A DNA stretch of 64,000 nt from Kribbella sp. NBC_00382 (GTDB lineage Bacteria; Actinomycetota; Actinomycetes; Propionibacteriales; Kribbellaceae), in NCBI RefSeq assembly GCF_036067295.1, contig NZ_CP107954.1:4030001-4094000 (forward strand). Direction: 5' to 3'. Both the position numbers and the translations under genes were made by a program. This document shows, piece after piece, positions 16,995 to 25,336 of the stretch. The notes beneath the pieces were generated by a model, which was not told the origin of the DNA, did not search any database, and saw only the letters and a program-made list of their open reading frames with translations. Within the stretch, counting starts at the first letter, position 1, and the number at the start of each line of letters is the position of its first letter.

Positions 16995-18167
16995 GTGAAG
17001 TTCAAGCGTGAAGACCTGCCGGTAGGGACCCCCGTCGTCGGCATGGTAGGCGGCGGCCAGTTGGCCCGGATGACCCAGGAGGCCGCGATCGCGCTGGGGA
17101 TCCAGCTGCGCGTACTGGCCGAAGGCCCGACCGTCTCGGCCGCTCAGGCGGTCGCCGACGCACCCGTGGGCGACTACCGCGACCCCGAGACCGTACGCCG
17201 GTTCGCCGCGGAGACCGATGTGGTCACCTTCGACCACGAGCACGTACCCACGGAGCTGCTCCGCGCCCTCGAAGCGGAGGGGGTGAAGGTCCGCCCCGGC
17301 CCGGACGCCCTCGTGCACGCGCAGGACAAGGCGGTGATGCGGCAGCGGCTCGACACCATCGACGCCCCGGCGCCGGCCCACCAAGTGGTCGCATCCAAGG
17401 CGGACATCGACGACTTCGCCAAGCGCATCGGCGGCTTCCCGATCATCCTCAAGACGACCCGCGGCGGCTACGACGGCAAGGGCGTCTGGGTCTGTACCGG
17501 CGCAGACGACCCGGTCGTCGACGAGGCGTTCGCAGCGAAGGTACCGATCCTGGCCGAGGAGAAGGTGGACTTCGTCCGCGAGCTGTCCGCGATCGTCGCC
17601 CGCTCGCCGCACGGCCAGGCGGTCGCGTACCCGATCGTCGAGTCGGTCCAGAAGGACGGCATTTGCGTCGAGGTCACCGCCCCGGCGCCGGACCTCGACC
17701 CCGACAAGGCTGCCCAGGCCCAGCAGACGGCCCTCAAAATCGCCGGGGAGCTCGGCGTTGTCGGCGTGCTCGCGGTCGAGATGTTCGAGGCGCGCGACGG
17801 CCGGCTGCTGGTGAACGAGTTGGCGATGCGCCCGCACAACACCGGCCACTGGTCGATCGAGGGCGCCGTCACCAGCCAGTTCGAGAACCACCTCCGCGCA
17901 GTACTGGATCTGCCTCTCGGGTCACCGGCCGCGCGGGCGCCGTACACGGTGATGGTGAACGTGCTCGGTGGCGACGTCGAGGACATGCATCTCGGGCTGC
18001 TGCACTGCATGGCGCGCGATCCGGGCCTCAAGGTCCACTTCTACGGCAAGTCCGTGAAGCCCGGCCGCAAGGTCGGCCACGTCACGGCGTACGGCGACGA
18101 CCTGGCCGACGTCCGCGAGCGCGCGCGGCACGCGGCGGCGTACCTGACCGGCACCATCGACGAATAG
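16995..18167 (+). CDS. purK: N5-carboxyaminoimidazole ribonucleotide synthase
   Basis: ATP-grasp enzyme of purine synthesis: AIR + bicarbonate + ATP to N5-CAIR. The 390-residue product has the N-terminal GMVGGGQLARM, the ATP-grasp loop KTTRGGYDGKGVWV, EEKVDFVRELSAIVAR and the metal-binding end VNELAMRPHNTGHWSIEG. GTG start at 16995. purE follows after 12 bp, so N5-CAIR is passed directly to the next enzyme of the pathway. Confidence 0.96.
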   Translation: MKFKREDLPVGTPVVGMVGGGQLARMTQEAAIALGIQLRVLAEGPTVSAAQAVADAPVGDYRDPETVRRFAAETDVVTFDHEHVPTELLRALEAEGVKVRPGPDALVHAQDKAVMRQRLDTIDAPAPAHQVVASKADIDDFAKRIGGFPIILKTTRGGYDGKGVWVCTGADDPVVDEAFAAKVPILAEEKVDFVRELSAIVARSPHGQAVAYPIVESVQKDGICVEVTAPAPDLDPDKAAQAQQTALKIAGELGVVGVLAVEMFEARDGRLLVNELAMRPHNTGHWSIEGAVTSQFENHLRAVLDLPLGSPAARAPYTVMVNVLGGDVEDMHLGLLHCMARDPGLKVHFYGKSVKPGRKVGHVTAYGDDLADVRERARHAAAYLTGTIDE

Positions 18168-18179
18168 GGCGACAAAAGC

Positions 18180-18683
18180 ATGACCGTGGGAATCCTGATG
18201 GGGTCGGACTCGGACTGGCCGACGATGAAGGCGGCCGCCGAGGTGTGCGTCGAGTTCGGCGTGCCCTTCGAGGCAGATGTGCTGTCGGCGCACCGGATGC
18301 CGGTCGAGATGATCGACTACGGAAAGTCCGCGCACGAGCGAGGCCTGAAGGTGCTGATCGCGGGAGCCGGTGGCGCGGCACACCTGCCGGGCATGCTCGC
18401 GGCCGTCACGCCGCTGCCGGTGATCGGCGTACCGGTGCCGTTGAAGTATCTCGACGGGATGGACTCGCTGCTGTCCATCGTGCAGATGCCGGCCGGTGTT
18501 CCGGTTGCGACGGTCTCGATCGGGAACGCTCGTAACGCAGGCCTGCTGGCGGTCCGGATGCTCGCTGCCTTCGACGAGAAGCTGTTGACGAAGATGTCAG
18601 CGTTCCAGGAGAACCTCGCCGAGGTGGCCCGGGCCAAGGGAAGTACTGTGCGTGATGGCGCGGCAGAGCTGCGTAAAAGCTGA
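18180..18683 (+). CDS. purE: N5-carboxyaminoimidazole ribonucleotide mutase
   Basis: Converts N5-CAIR to CAIR. The 167-residue protein shows the class I PurE signature: GSDSDWPTM (phosphate binding), SAHRMP (catalytic His) and [14 protein letters not shown], followed by [20 protein letters not shown] and [14 protein letters not shown]. In an operon with purK, as in most bacteria using the two-step route. Confidence 0.96.
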   Translation: MTVGILMGSDSDWPTMKAAAEVCVEFGVPFEADVLSAHRMPVEMIDYGKSAHERGLKVLIAGAGGAAHLPGMLAAVTPLPVIGVPVPLKYLDGMDSLLSIVQMPAGVPVATVSIGNARNAGLLAVRMLAAFDEKLLTKMSAFQENLAEVARAKGSTVRDGAAELRKS

Positions 18684-18758
18684 CACTCACACGGTTTTCC
18701 ACAGACCTGGGGCGGGTAGCCGTGAGATTCCAACCATTGTCGTCTAAGGTCGTCGATC

Positions 18759-19979
18759 GTGACTCCGCCCGCAGAACCGGATACGCAGCGCATCCCGGTC
18801 CGTTACTGGATCTGGCTGTTCGGTGCTGTCGTGTCCCTGCTCGGCGATCTGACGATGACTTTTGCGATCGGATGGTCGGCCAGCCGGCACGGCGGACAGG
18901 TCGCAGGCCTTGTACTTCTGGTCGCCGCGGCACCGCGTGCGGCGCTGCTGCTGATCGGCGGCGCGGTCGGCGATCGGTATGGCGCTCCGAAGGTCCTGCT
19001 GGCCAGCTGCGTCGCGATGTTCGCGGTCACGACCGCGTTGGTCCCGACCACCTTGGCGGTCGGTGAGCCGGTCAGCCTGCTGCTGATCACGGCCCTGGTC
19101 GTCGGCGTCATCGACGCGTTCTTCCTGCCAGCGTCGCGCTCGATGCCCCGCCTGCTGGTGCAGCCGGAGCTGATCCCGCGCGCCCTCGCAAGCTTTCAGG
19201 TCACCGGTGTCGTCTTCGCAGTCACCGGTACTGCGGTAGGCGGCGTGCTGGTCGCCTGGTCAGGACTGACGGCCGCGGCGGGCTTCGATGCGCTGACGTT
19301 CGCCGTGATGATCGTCGTCCTGATCTCTCTGCGGAACACCCCGGCCGGCGCGACCGGCCCTCGCACCGGCATGTTCCGGGCGATCCTGGACGGCGTGAAG
19401 GTCGCCTTCGGCCGGCCGTTGACGCGGGCGCTGCTGATCACGATGACGCTGGCGGCCGGACTGCTGATGCCGCTCGACGGACTGCTTTTGCCCTTGCTGG
19501 CAAGGGATCACGGCTGGAGTGCGTCGACCGCCGGCCTGCTGGTCGCCAGTCGCAGCGTGGGTGTCGGAGTCATCGCGCTGCGCATCCTGGCGCGTGGCGC
19601 GTTTCCCCGGCCGGGTATGTTCGCCGCCCTCGGCATGGTGCTGGCCGGCGTCGGACTGCTCGGCCTCTCGACCCTCGACCCGCTGCCGCTCGCGTTCCTG
19701 GCCGGTGTGGTCAGCGGGATCGGCGTCGGTACGTTCACCGGTCACGTCCTGCCGCTGCTGATGAACTCGGTGGAACGCGAGTACCTGTCCCGGCTGCAGT
19801 CCGTGGTGGTGCTCTGCCAGAGCCTCGCGCTCGTCGTGATGAACCCGATCCTGGGCACCTTCGCGGACCTGGACGGGGTGCGGATCACCGGAGTCTGCCT
19901 CGGCGTCGGCGCGCTGTCGGTACTGATCGGGCTGCTCGCCCTGACTCGCCCCATCCTCCGCAACGCGACCGTCACCTAG
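18759..19979 (+). CDS. MFS transporter (EntS/MFS_3-like)
   Basis: A 406-residue, roughly 12-span exporter. The first loop holds the motif GDRYGAPKVLLASC, and helix five contains the family-typical VIDAFFLPASRSMPRLLVQP followed by ALASFQVTGVVFAVTGTAVG. This pattern matches the MFS_3 group of siderophore/drug exporters; the substrate is not predictable. GTG start, 75 bp after purE, on the same strand and possibly read through from it. Confidence 0.85.
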   Translation: MTPPAEPDTQRIPVRYWIWLFGAVVSLLGDLTMTFAIGWSASRHGGQVAGLVLLVAAAPRAALLLIGGAVGDRYGAPKVLLASCVAMFAVTTALVPTTLAVGEPVSLLLITALVVGVIDAFFLPASRSMPRLLVQPELIPRALASFQVTGVVFAVTGTAVGGVLVAWSGLTAAAGFDALTFAVMIVVLISLRNTPAGATGPRTGMFRAILDGVKVAFGRPLTRALLITMTLAAGLLMPLDGLLLPLLARDHGWSASTAGLLVASRSVGVGVIALRILARGAFPRPGMFAALGMVLAGVGLLGLSTLDPLPLAFLAGVVSGIGVGTFTGHVLPLLMNSVEREYLSRLQSVVVLCQSLALVVMNPILGTFADLDGVRITGVCLGVGALSVLIGLLALTRPILRNATVT

Positions 19980-20036
19980 CGACGGCCGCGTTCGCCGGCC
20001 AGGCGGCCAGCATCAGCCAAGGCGGCCGGGCAGCAG

Positions 20037-21374
20037 CTACGGGCGGCCGGGCGCGCGGTAGATCCAGCCCGCGTCGCGCCACTTCTGGGCGTCCAGGGTG
20101 AGCCGGGCGTCGACCACGATCGGCGCCTCGACGACGCCCCGGAGCGCGGCCGGGTCGAGCTCGCGGAACTCGGGCCACTCGGTCAGGTGCAGGACGAGAT
20201 GCGCGCCCTCGCAGGCGTCGGCGGCGGAGTCGGCGTACCGGAAGGTCGGGCGGACCTTGCGGGCGTTGTCCATCGCCTCGGGGTCGAAGACCGTGACGGT
20301 CGCGCCGTGCAGCTGGATCCGGCCGGCGATGTCGAGCGCGGGCGAGTCGCGGACATCGTCCGTACCGGCCTTGAACGCCGCGCCGAGCACGGTCACGTTC
20401 TTGCCGACCCAGTCGGTGCCGAGCATCTCGTGCACCACGCTGACGATCCGGCCACGCCGGTGCTGGTTGATGTCGTCGACCTCGCGCAGCAGCGTGATGA
20501 TCTCCTCCACACCGAGCTCACCGGCCCGGGCCATGAACGAGCGCAGGTCCTTGGGCAGGCAGCCGCCGCCGTAGCCGGGGCCGGCGTTCAACATGCCGCG
20601 GCCGATCCGCTTGTCGTAGCCCAGCGCGTCGGCCAGCAGCGTGACGTCCGCGCCGGTCGCGTCAGCCAGCCCGGCGAGCGCGTTGATGAAGGAGATCTTC
20701 GTTGCCAGGAAGGCGTTCGCGCCGCCCTTGACGATCTCGGCGGTGGGCAGGTTGCAGACCACGACCGGCGAGCCGCCGGCGATCGGCCGGGCGAAAACCT
20801 CACGCAGCTTGGCTTCCGCGGCCTCGGACTGTACGCCGAACACGAGCCGGTCCGGCGCGAGCGTGTCATCCACCCCGTGCGCTTCGCGCAGGAACTCGGG
20901 CTGCCAGGCGATCTCGACCTGCGAGCCCGCCGGCGCCTCGGCGTGGAAGCGGGCCTCCACGATCTTCGACGTACCGACCGGAACGGTGGAACGGCCGACC
21001 ACCAGAGTGGGCTTGGTCAGCAGCGGGGCCAGCATGTTGATGACTGAGTGGACCTGCGCCAGATCGGCGGCGTCGCTGCCCTCGAGTTGCGGGGTGCCGA
21101 CGCAGATGAAGTGCACGTCGGCCCAGTCGGCGATCTCGGTGTAGTCGTTGGTGAACCGCAGCCGGCCGGAGTCGGTGTGCTTCTTCAGCAACGGGTCCAG
21201 GCCGGGTTCGTACAGCGGCGCCTTGCCGTCGTTGAGCAGCTTCAGCCGGTGCTCGTCGATCTCGACGCCGATCACGTCGAAGCCGAACTCTGCCATTCCC
21301 GCGGCCGTGTTGGCGCCGAGATAGTTGGTGCCGATCACCGCGATCCGCAGCGGTCGCGCAGTGCCTTCAGTCAT
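20037..21374 (-). CDS. UDP-glucose/GDP-mannose dehydrogenase family protein
   Basis: Oxidises a nucleotide sugar to the uronic acid in two NAD-dependent steps for cell-surface glycan synthesis. The 445-residue protein has the N-terminal Rossmann fold, the central helix EIVKGGANAFLATKISFINA with the conserved Lys/Asn, and the catalytic cysteine in GPGYGGGCLPKDLRS (Cys272). The C-terminal domain has GAAFKAGTDDVRDSPA. Oddity: the first glycine loop reads GTNYLG where most have GTGYVG. UDP-glucose is the most likely substrate but UDP-ManNAc or GDP-mannose cannot be excluded. Confidence 0.88.
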   Translation of the reverse strand: MTEGTARPLRIAVIGTNYLGANTAAGMAEFGFDVIGVEIDEHRLKLLNDGKAPLYEPGLDPLLKKHTDSGRLRFTNDYTEIADWADVHFICVGTPQLEGSDAADLAQVHSVINMLAPLLTKPTLVVGRSTVPVGTSKIVEARFHAEAPAGSQVEIAWQPEFLREAHGVDDTLAPDRLVFGVQSEAAEAKLREVFARPIAGGSPVVVCNLPTAEIVKGGANAFLATKISFINALAGLADATGADVTLLADALGYDKRIGRGMLNAGPGYGGGCLPKDLRSFMARAGELGVEEIITLLREVDDINQHRRGRIVSVVHEMLGTDWVGKNVTVLGAAFKAGTDDVRDSPALDIAGRIQLHGATVTVFDPEAMDNARKVRPTFRYADSAADACEGAHLVLHLTEWPEFRELDPAALRGVVEAPIVVDARLTLDAQKWRDAGWIYRAPGRP

Positions 21375-21437
21375 GCGGGGGACTCTACCGATCGCGGTTA
21401 TCGCCCGGTGACGGGCTCATGGCGTACATTGATACTC

Positions 21438-22601
21438 GTGAGTAACTCATTCGATCTGTACGCCCTGTCGGAGGAGCACCAGGCGATCCGGGAGGCCGTC
21501 CGCGACGTCTGTGACGCGAAGGTGGCCCCGAACGCCGGTGACGTGGACGAACTCGCCGAGTTCCCGAAGGCGTCCTACGACGCGCTGAAGGCGTCGGACT
21601 TCCACGCCCCGCACATCCCCGAGCAGTACGGCGGCGCCGGTGCGGACGCGCTGGCGACCGTGATCGTGATCGAGGAGGTCGCCCGCGCCTGCGCGTCGAC
21701 CTCGCTCATTCCCGCGGTCAACAAGCTCGGCTCGCTGCCGTTGCTGCTGTCCGGGTCGGACGAGGTCAAGCAGCGGTACCTGCCCCCGGTGGCGGCGGGC
21801 GACGCGATGTTCTCGTACTGCCTGTCGGAGCCCGAGGCCGGCTCGGACGCGGTGTCGATGAAGACGCGCGCGGTCGCGGACGGCGACGACTACGTGCTGA
21901 ACGGCGTGAAGCGCTGGATCACCAACGCCGGCGTGAGTGACTACTACACGGTCTTCGCGGTGACCGATCCGTCCCAGCGGTCCAAGGGCATCAGCGCCTT
22001 CGTGGTCGAGAAGGCCGACGACGGCGTCTCCTTCGGCGCCCCGGAGAAGAAGCTCGGCATCAAGGGCTCGCCGACCCGCGAGGTGTACTTCGACAACGTG
22101 CGGATCCCCGCGTCGCGGATAATCGGCGCCCCCGGTACCGGCTTCGGCACCGCGATGGCCACCCTCGACCACACCCGCGTGACGATCGCCGCCCAGGCGC
22201 TCGGCATCGCCCAGGGCGCTCTCGACTACGCGCTCGGGTACGTCAAGGAGCGCAAGCAGTTCGGCAAGGCGCTCGCGGAGTTCCAGGGGCTGCAGTTCAT
22301 GCTGGCCGACATGGGCATGAAGATCGAAGCCGCCCGCCAGCTCACGTACGCCGCGGCCGCCCGCTCCGAGCGCAACGACTCCGACCTCACGTACTTCGGC
22401 GCCGCCGCCAAGTGCTTCGCCTCCGACGTGGCGATGGCCGTCACCACCGATGCAGTCCAACTCCTCGGCGGCTACGGCTACACCCACGACTACCCGGTCG
22501 AACGCATGATGCGAGACGCCAAGATCACCCAGATCTACGAGGGCACCAACCAGGTCCAGCGGATCGTGATGGCCCGCCAGCTGCTCAAGGGCATCAGCTG
22601 A
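21438..22601 (+). CDS. Acyl-CoA dehydrogenase
   Basis: FAD-dependent alpha,beta-desaturation of an acyl-CoA in fatty-acid or branched-chain amino-acid breakdown. The 387-residue product has the two PROSITE-type patterns: FSYCLSEPEAGSDAVSMKTR with WITNAGVSDYY around the flavin, and QLLGGYGYTHDYPVERMMRD near the end. The catalytic glutamate is Glu368 in QIYEGTNQVQR, at the position used by short/medium-chain enzymes. GTG start at 21438. Divergent from the UDP-glucose dehydrogenase gene. Closest in feel to short-chain/butyryl-type enzymes. Confidence 0.93.
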   Translation: MSNSFDLYALSEEHQAIREAVRDVCDAKVAPNAGDVDELAEFPKASYDALKASDFHAPHIPEQYGGAGADALATVIVIEEVARACASTSLIPAVNKLGSLPLLLSGSDEVKQRYLPPVAAGDAMFSYCLSEPEAGSDAVSMKTRAVADGDDYVLNGVKRWITNAGVSDYYTVFAVTDPSQRSKGISAFVVEKADDGVSFGAPEKKLGIKGSPTREVYFDNVRIPASRIIGAPGTGFGTAMATLDHTRVTIAAQALGIAQGALDYALGYVKERKQFGKALAEFQGLQFMLADMGMKIEAARQLTYAAAARSERNDSDLTYFGAAAKCFASDVAMAVTTDAVQLLGGYGYTHDYPVERMMRDAKITQIYEGTNQVQRIVMARQLLKGIS

Positions 22602-22633
22602 GCTCTGTCACAGATCGCCGTCGCGCCTTGTCG

Positions 22634-22661
22634 TAGCTGCTGACGCATTCGTCAGTAGCTA
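22634..22661. promoter_or_regulatory. Inverted repeat upstream of the alpha/beta hydrolase
   Basis: TAGCTGCTGACG, a 4-nt CATT loop, then CGTCAGTAGCTA: arms of 12 bp with a single mismatch. It ends 13 bp before the GTG start of the hydrolase. It could be an operator for a TetR-type repressor or a terminator of the acyl-CoA dehydrogenase; there is no T-tract, which favours the operator. Confidence 0.45.
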
Positions 22662-22674
22662 TGGGAGGTATTCG

Positions 22675-23547
22675 GTGGTCGACGACGCTGTGCTGGCCGC
22701 GGAGTTGCCTGGCAACTTCACCAGCGCCTTCGCCGAGGTGAACGGGACGACGCTGCACTACGTCGCCGGTGGTCAGGGGGAACCGCTCGTACTGCTCCCC
22801 GGCTGGCCTGTGACGTGGTGGGAGTTCCGGAAGGTCATGCCGCTGCTGGCGCAGCGATACCGGGTGATCGCGGTCGACCTGCGGGGCATGAACCTCTCGG
22901 CGAAACCACCGTCCGGCTATGACAAGAAGACGATGGCGCGGGACGTCCTCGAACTGACCCGCCAGCTGGGCTATTCGACGATCAACCTCGCCGGGCACGA
23001 CATCGGTGCCATGGTGGCGTTCAGCTACGCCGCCAACTTCCCCGATGCTGTCAGCAAGCTGGCCATCATGGAGGTCGGCCATCCCGACTCCAGCCTGTAC
23101 GACCTGAGGCTGCTCCCGCAGGGAGATGCGCCGAACCTGTGGTGGTTCGCGCTCAACCAGGTCCACGGCCTCCCCGAACAGGTGCTGACAGGGCGCATGA
23201 GGTGCGTCGTTGACTACATCTTCGACAGTCATCTCGCCGACCTGAGCAGCCTCGACGAGCGAGATCGCCAGGTGTTCGCCGAGGCCTACGACAGAATCGA
23301 CGCCATCCGGGCCGGTAACGGCTGGTTCCAGGCCTTCGATCAGGACGTCTCCGACTTCAGCAAGTACGGCAAATTGACCGTACCGATGCTGGGCCTCGCG
23401 TCAGCGGCGAACTACCCGGCCGTGCGGAACGAGTGGCCGCTGCTGGCGAAGGAAGTCGCGATAACGAAGATCGACGACACCGGCCACTTCCTGCCGATCG
23501 AGCAACCTGAGGAAGTGGCCGGCACCCTCGCCGCCTTCTATGGATGA
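22675..23547 (+). CDS. Alpha/beta-hydrolase, epoxide hydrolase/dehalogenase-like
   Basis: A 290-residue hydrolase. The oxyanion region is LLPGWPVTWWEFRKVMPLL, the nucleophile is Asp109 in LAGHDIGAMVAF, and the catalytic His lies in DDTGHFLPIEQPEEV near the C-terminus. An Asp rather than Ser nucleophile indicates epoxide hydrolase or haloalkane dehalogenase chemistry through an alkyl-enzyme ester. The substrate is unknown. GTG start preceded by GGGAGG. Confidence 0.85.
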   Translation: MVDDAVLAAELPGNFTSAFAEVNGTTLHYVAGGQGEPLVLLPGWPVTWWEFRKVMPLLAQRYRVIAVDLRGMNLSAKPPSGYDKKTMARDVLELTRQLGYSTINLAGHDIGAMVAFSYAANFPDAVSKLAIMEVGHPDSSLYDLRLLPQGDAPNLWWFALNQVHGLPEQVLTGRMRCVVDYIFDSHLADLSSLDERDRQVFAEAYDRIDAIRAGNGWFQAFDQDVSDFSKYGKLTVPMLGLASAANYPAVRNEWPLLAKEVAITKIDDTGHFLPIEQPEEVAGTLAAFYG

Positions 23548-23579
23548 AGGTAGAGACCTTAAGCCAAGCGGGCGGTCGC

Positions 23580-24026
23580 TCAGCTGATCTCCAGCGCCTG
23601 GATGCAGGTCTGGAGGTCTCCCAGCAGGTGCTTTTGCCGGGATGGGGAGAATGGCGCGAGCATGCGAGCCTCGACCGCGCGTACGGCGGTACTGGCCGCT
23701 TTGAGTTGCTTGCGGCCGGCGGGGGTGAGCTCGGTGGGTAGGGCTCGGCCGTGGGGGGCTGTGGTCGGGCGGGTGATCAGGCCGCGGTCCTGGAGGCCGC
23801 GGAGTACCAGGTTCATCGACTGACGGGTGACGAACACCGCCCGGGCGAGCTCCGCGTTGGACAGCCCGGGCTGCTGCGACAGCACCTCCAGGCAGGAGTA
23901 CTGCGGCACCGTCAGGTCCAGCGGCCGGAGCGCCGCGTCCATGGCCGTGCGCAGCGCGGTAGCCGCTCGCTTCAGCACGTAACCCACCGCCTCGTCCAGG
24001 GGACCGACCTGCTCGCCTTGACTCAT
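23580..24026 (-). CDS. MarR-family transcriptional regulator
   Basis: A 148-residue winged-helix repressor: VPQYSCLEVLSQQPGLSNAE, LARAVFVTRQSMNLVLRGLQ (recognition helix), and a wing around RPTTAPHGRALPTELTPAGR. Divergent from the VOC gene; the 58-bp gap holds two perfect inverted repeats, one covering this gene's start codon, so autoregulation and control of the VOC/AlkA-like pair is likely. Confidence 0.9.
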   Translation of the reverse strand: MSQGEQVGPLDEAVGYVLKRAATALRTAMDAALRPLDLTVPQYSCLEVLSQQPGLSNAELARAVFVTRQSMNLVLRGLQDRGLITRPTTAPHGRALPTELTPAGRKQLKAASTAVRAVEARMLAPFSPSRQKHLLGDLQTCIQALEIS

Positions 24027-24069
24027 GTCAACATCCTGACATACATTCTGGATGTCAACACACTGACAT
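24025..24069. promoter_or_regulatory. Twin MarR operators ATGTCA-N6-TGACAT
   Basis: Two perfect 6-bp inverted repeats with 6-bp spacers, ATGTCA-acatcc-TGACAT at 24025-24042 and ATGTCA-acacac-TGACAT at 24052-24069, centres 27 bp apart. They fill the gap between divergent marR and the VOC gene; the first overlaps the marR start codon. Strong candidates for the binding sites of the adjacent regulator. Confidence 0.75.
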
Positions 24070-24084
24070 GCAAAGGAGCATCAG

Positions 24085-24450
24085 ATGACTGTCACCGGAC
24101 CGGACTTCCTGGCCCTGCAGGTGCGCGACCTCGAGCGCGCCGCCGCCTTCTACGAGACCCGGCTCGGACTGCGCCGGGTGCCGGCCGGGCCGCCCGGCGC
24201 GGTCGTGTTCGACACGAAGCCGATCTCCTTCGCGGTGCGCGAACCGCTGCCCGGCGTCGACCTCGATGCCGCAACACCAGGCCTGGGGGTCGCCTTATGG
24301 CTGTACGCCGATGACGCGCAGGGCCTGCATGACCAGCTGGCGGACGCCGGCGTACCGATCGTCGCGGCGCCGGCCGATGGGCCGTTCGGCCGCATGTTCA
24401 CCTTCTCCGACCCGGACGGCTACGCGATCACCATCCACGACAAGGCCTGA
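24085..24450 (+). CDS. VOC/glyoxalase superfamily protein
   Basis: A 121-residue single-domain VOC protein with paired beta-alpha-beta-beta-beta modules: FLALQVRDLERAAAFYETRL at the start and MFTFSDPDGYAITIHD at the end. Metal ligands of true glyoxalases are only partly present. ATG follows AAAGGAG. Its TGA overlaps the next ATG by one base, so it is co-translated with the AlkA-like gene and controlled by the divergent MarR. Confidence 0.88.
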   Translation: MTVTGPDFLALQVRDLERAAAFYETRLGLRRVPAGPPGAVVFDTKPISFAVREPLPGVDLDAATPGLGVALWLYADDAQGLHDQLADAGVPIVAAPADGPFGRMFTFSDPDGYAITIHDKA

Positions 24451-25307
24451 TGATGACGCGCCACGAGGTGACTGTCGACGTGCTCGGACCCTGGTCGCTT
24501 GCCACGAGCAAGCAGTTCTGGGAGGGGTTCGCGCCGGGCGCATTGCCGTCGCAGGGTGAGCAGCAGGAGATGCGGACGGTGTTCCGGGTCGAGGGCGACT
24601 GGAGCAGGGCTGAAGTACGGGTGACTCAGGAGGGCAGCGCCGCACGGATCATCGTCGAGGGAGACGGCGACCTCGAGCGGGCGGTTGCGCAGACCCGCCG
24701 GTTCTTGTCGCTGGACGTCGATGGTCGTGGCTGGGTCGACGTCGGGGCACGCGACAAGGTGATCGCCGACGCTCAGGAGCAGTTGCCCGGACTGCGGCCG
24801 TGTGGGTTCCACTCGCCGTACGAGGCCGCGGCCTGGTCCGTGTTGTCCCAGCGGATCCGGATCGTCCAAGCGGCGAAGCTTCGCGATGACTTGGTGTGTG
24901 AGTACGGCCAGGATGGTGCTTTCCCTGCGCCGGAGCAGTTGCGAGCCCTCGACCTCGACCTTCCCGGCCGCAAGACCGAGTACCTCCACGCCGTCGCCGA
25001 GGCGGCGTTGGATGGCCGGCTCGACGGCGAGGCTCTCCGCGCGATGGACGTCGACGACGCGATCAGTACGGTGCAGGAGGTGAAGGGCCTCGGCCCGTTC
25101 GCCGCCGAACTCGTTGTGCTTCGTGGCGCCAACGCGCCGGATGCGATCCCGCACAACGAGCGGCGCCTCAACGAGGAGATCACCTTCCGGTACGGCGCCG
25201 ACCGGACCCTCGCGGAAGTCTCCGAGAACTGGCGCCCGTTCCGGACCTGGGCAGCCGTCCACCTGCGCAGCCTGCGCGAAGCCCGCACCCATGAGATCAG
25301 CGGCTAG
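24450..25307 (+). CDS. AlkA-like DNA-3-methyladenine glycosylase family protein
   Basis: A 285-residue HhH-GPD protein of the DNA glycosylase superfamily (base-excision repair of alkylated DNA). An N-terminal beta domain is followed by SPYEAAAWSVLSQRIRIVQA and the helix-hairpin-helix VKGLGPFAAELVVLRGA. The segment that carries the catalytic aspartate in E. coli AlkA (PDDY) reads IPHNERRL here, so that Asp appears replaced by Asn or Glu; activity is uncertain. The last codons lie inside a direct repeat that recurs at 31.9 kb. Confidence 0.8.
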   Translation: MMTRHEVTVDVLGPWSLATSKQFWEGFAPGALPSQGEQQEMRTVFRVEGDWSRAEVRVTQEGSAARIIVEGDGDLERAVAQTRRFLSLDVDGRGWVDVGARDKVIADAQEQLPGLRPCGFHSPYEAAAWSVLSQRIRIVQAAKLRDDLVCEYGQDGAFPAPEQLRALDLDLPGRKTEYLHAVAEAALDGRLDGEALRAMDVDDAISTVQEVKGLGPFAAELVVLRGANAPDAIPHNERRLNEEITFRYGADRTLAEVSENWRPFRTWAAVHLRSLREARTHEISG

Positions 25308-25336
25308 CGGGGTTAATGTTAACCGGTAAACAATCA
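25273..25336 (+). repeat. Left direct repeat of the 6.6-kb conflict-system island
   Basis: About 64 bp covering the last 11 codons of the AlkA-like gene (LREARTHEISG), its stop codon and the palindrome-like GGTTAATGTTAACC with GGTAAACA after it. A copy with four differences (three substitutions and a one-base indel) lies at 31888-31950. The pair brackets the vWA/MoxR operon, as att-type repeats bracket an integrated element. Confidence 0.8.
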
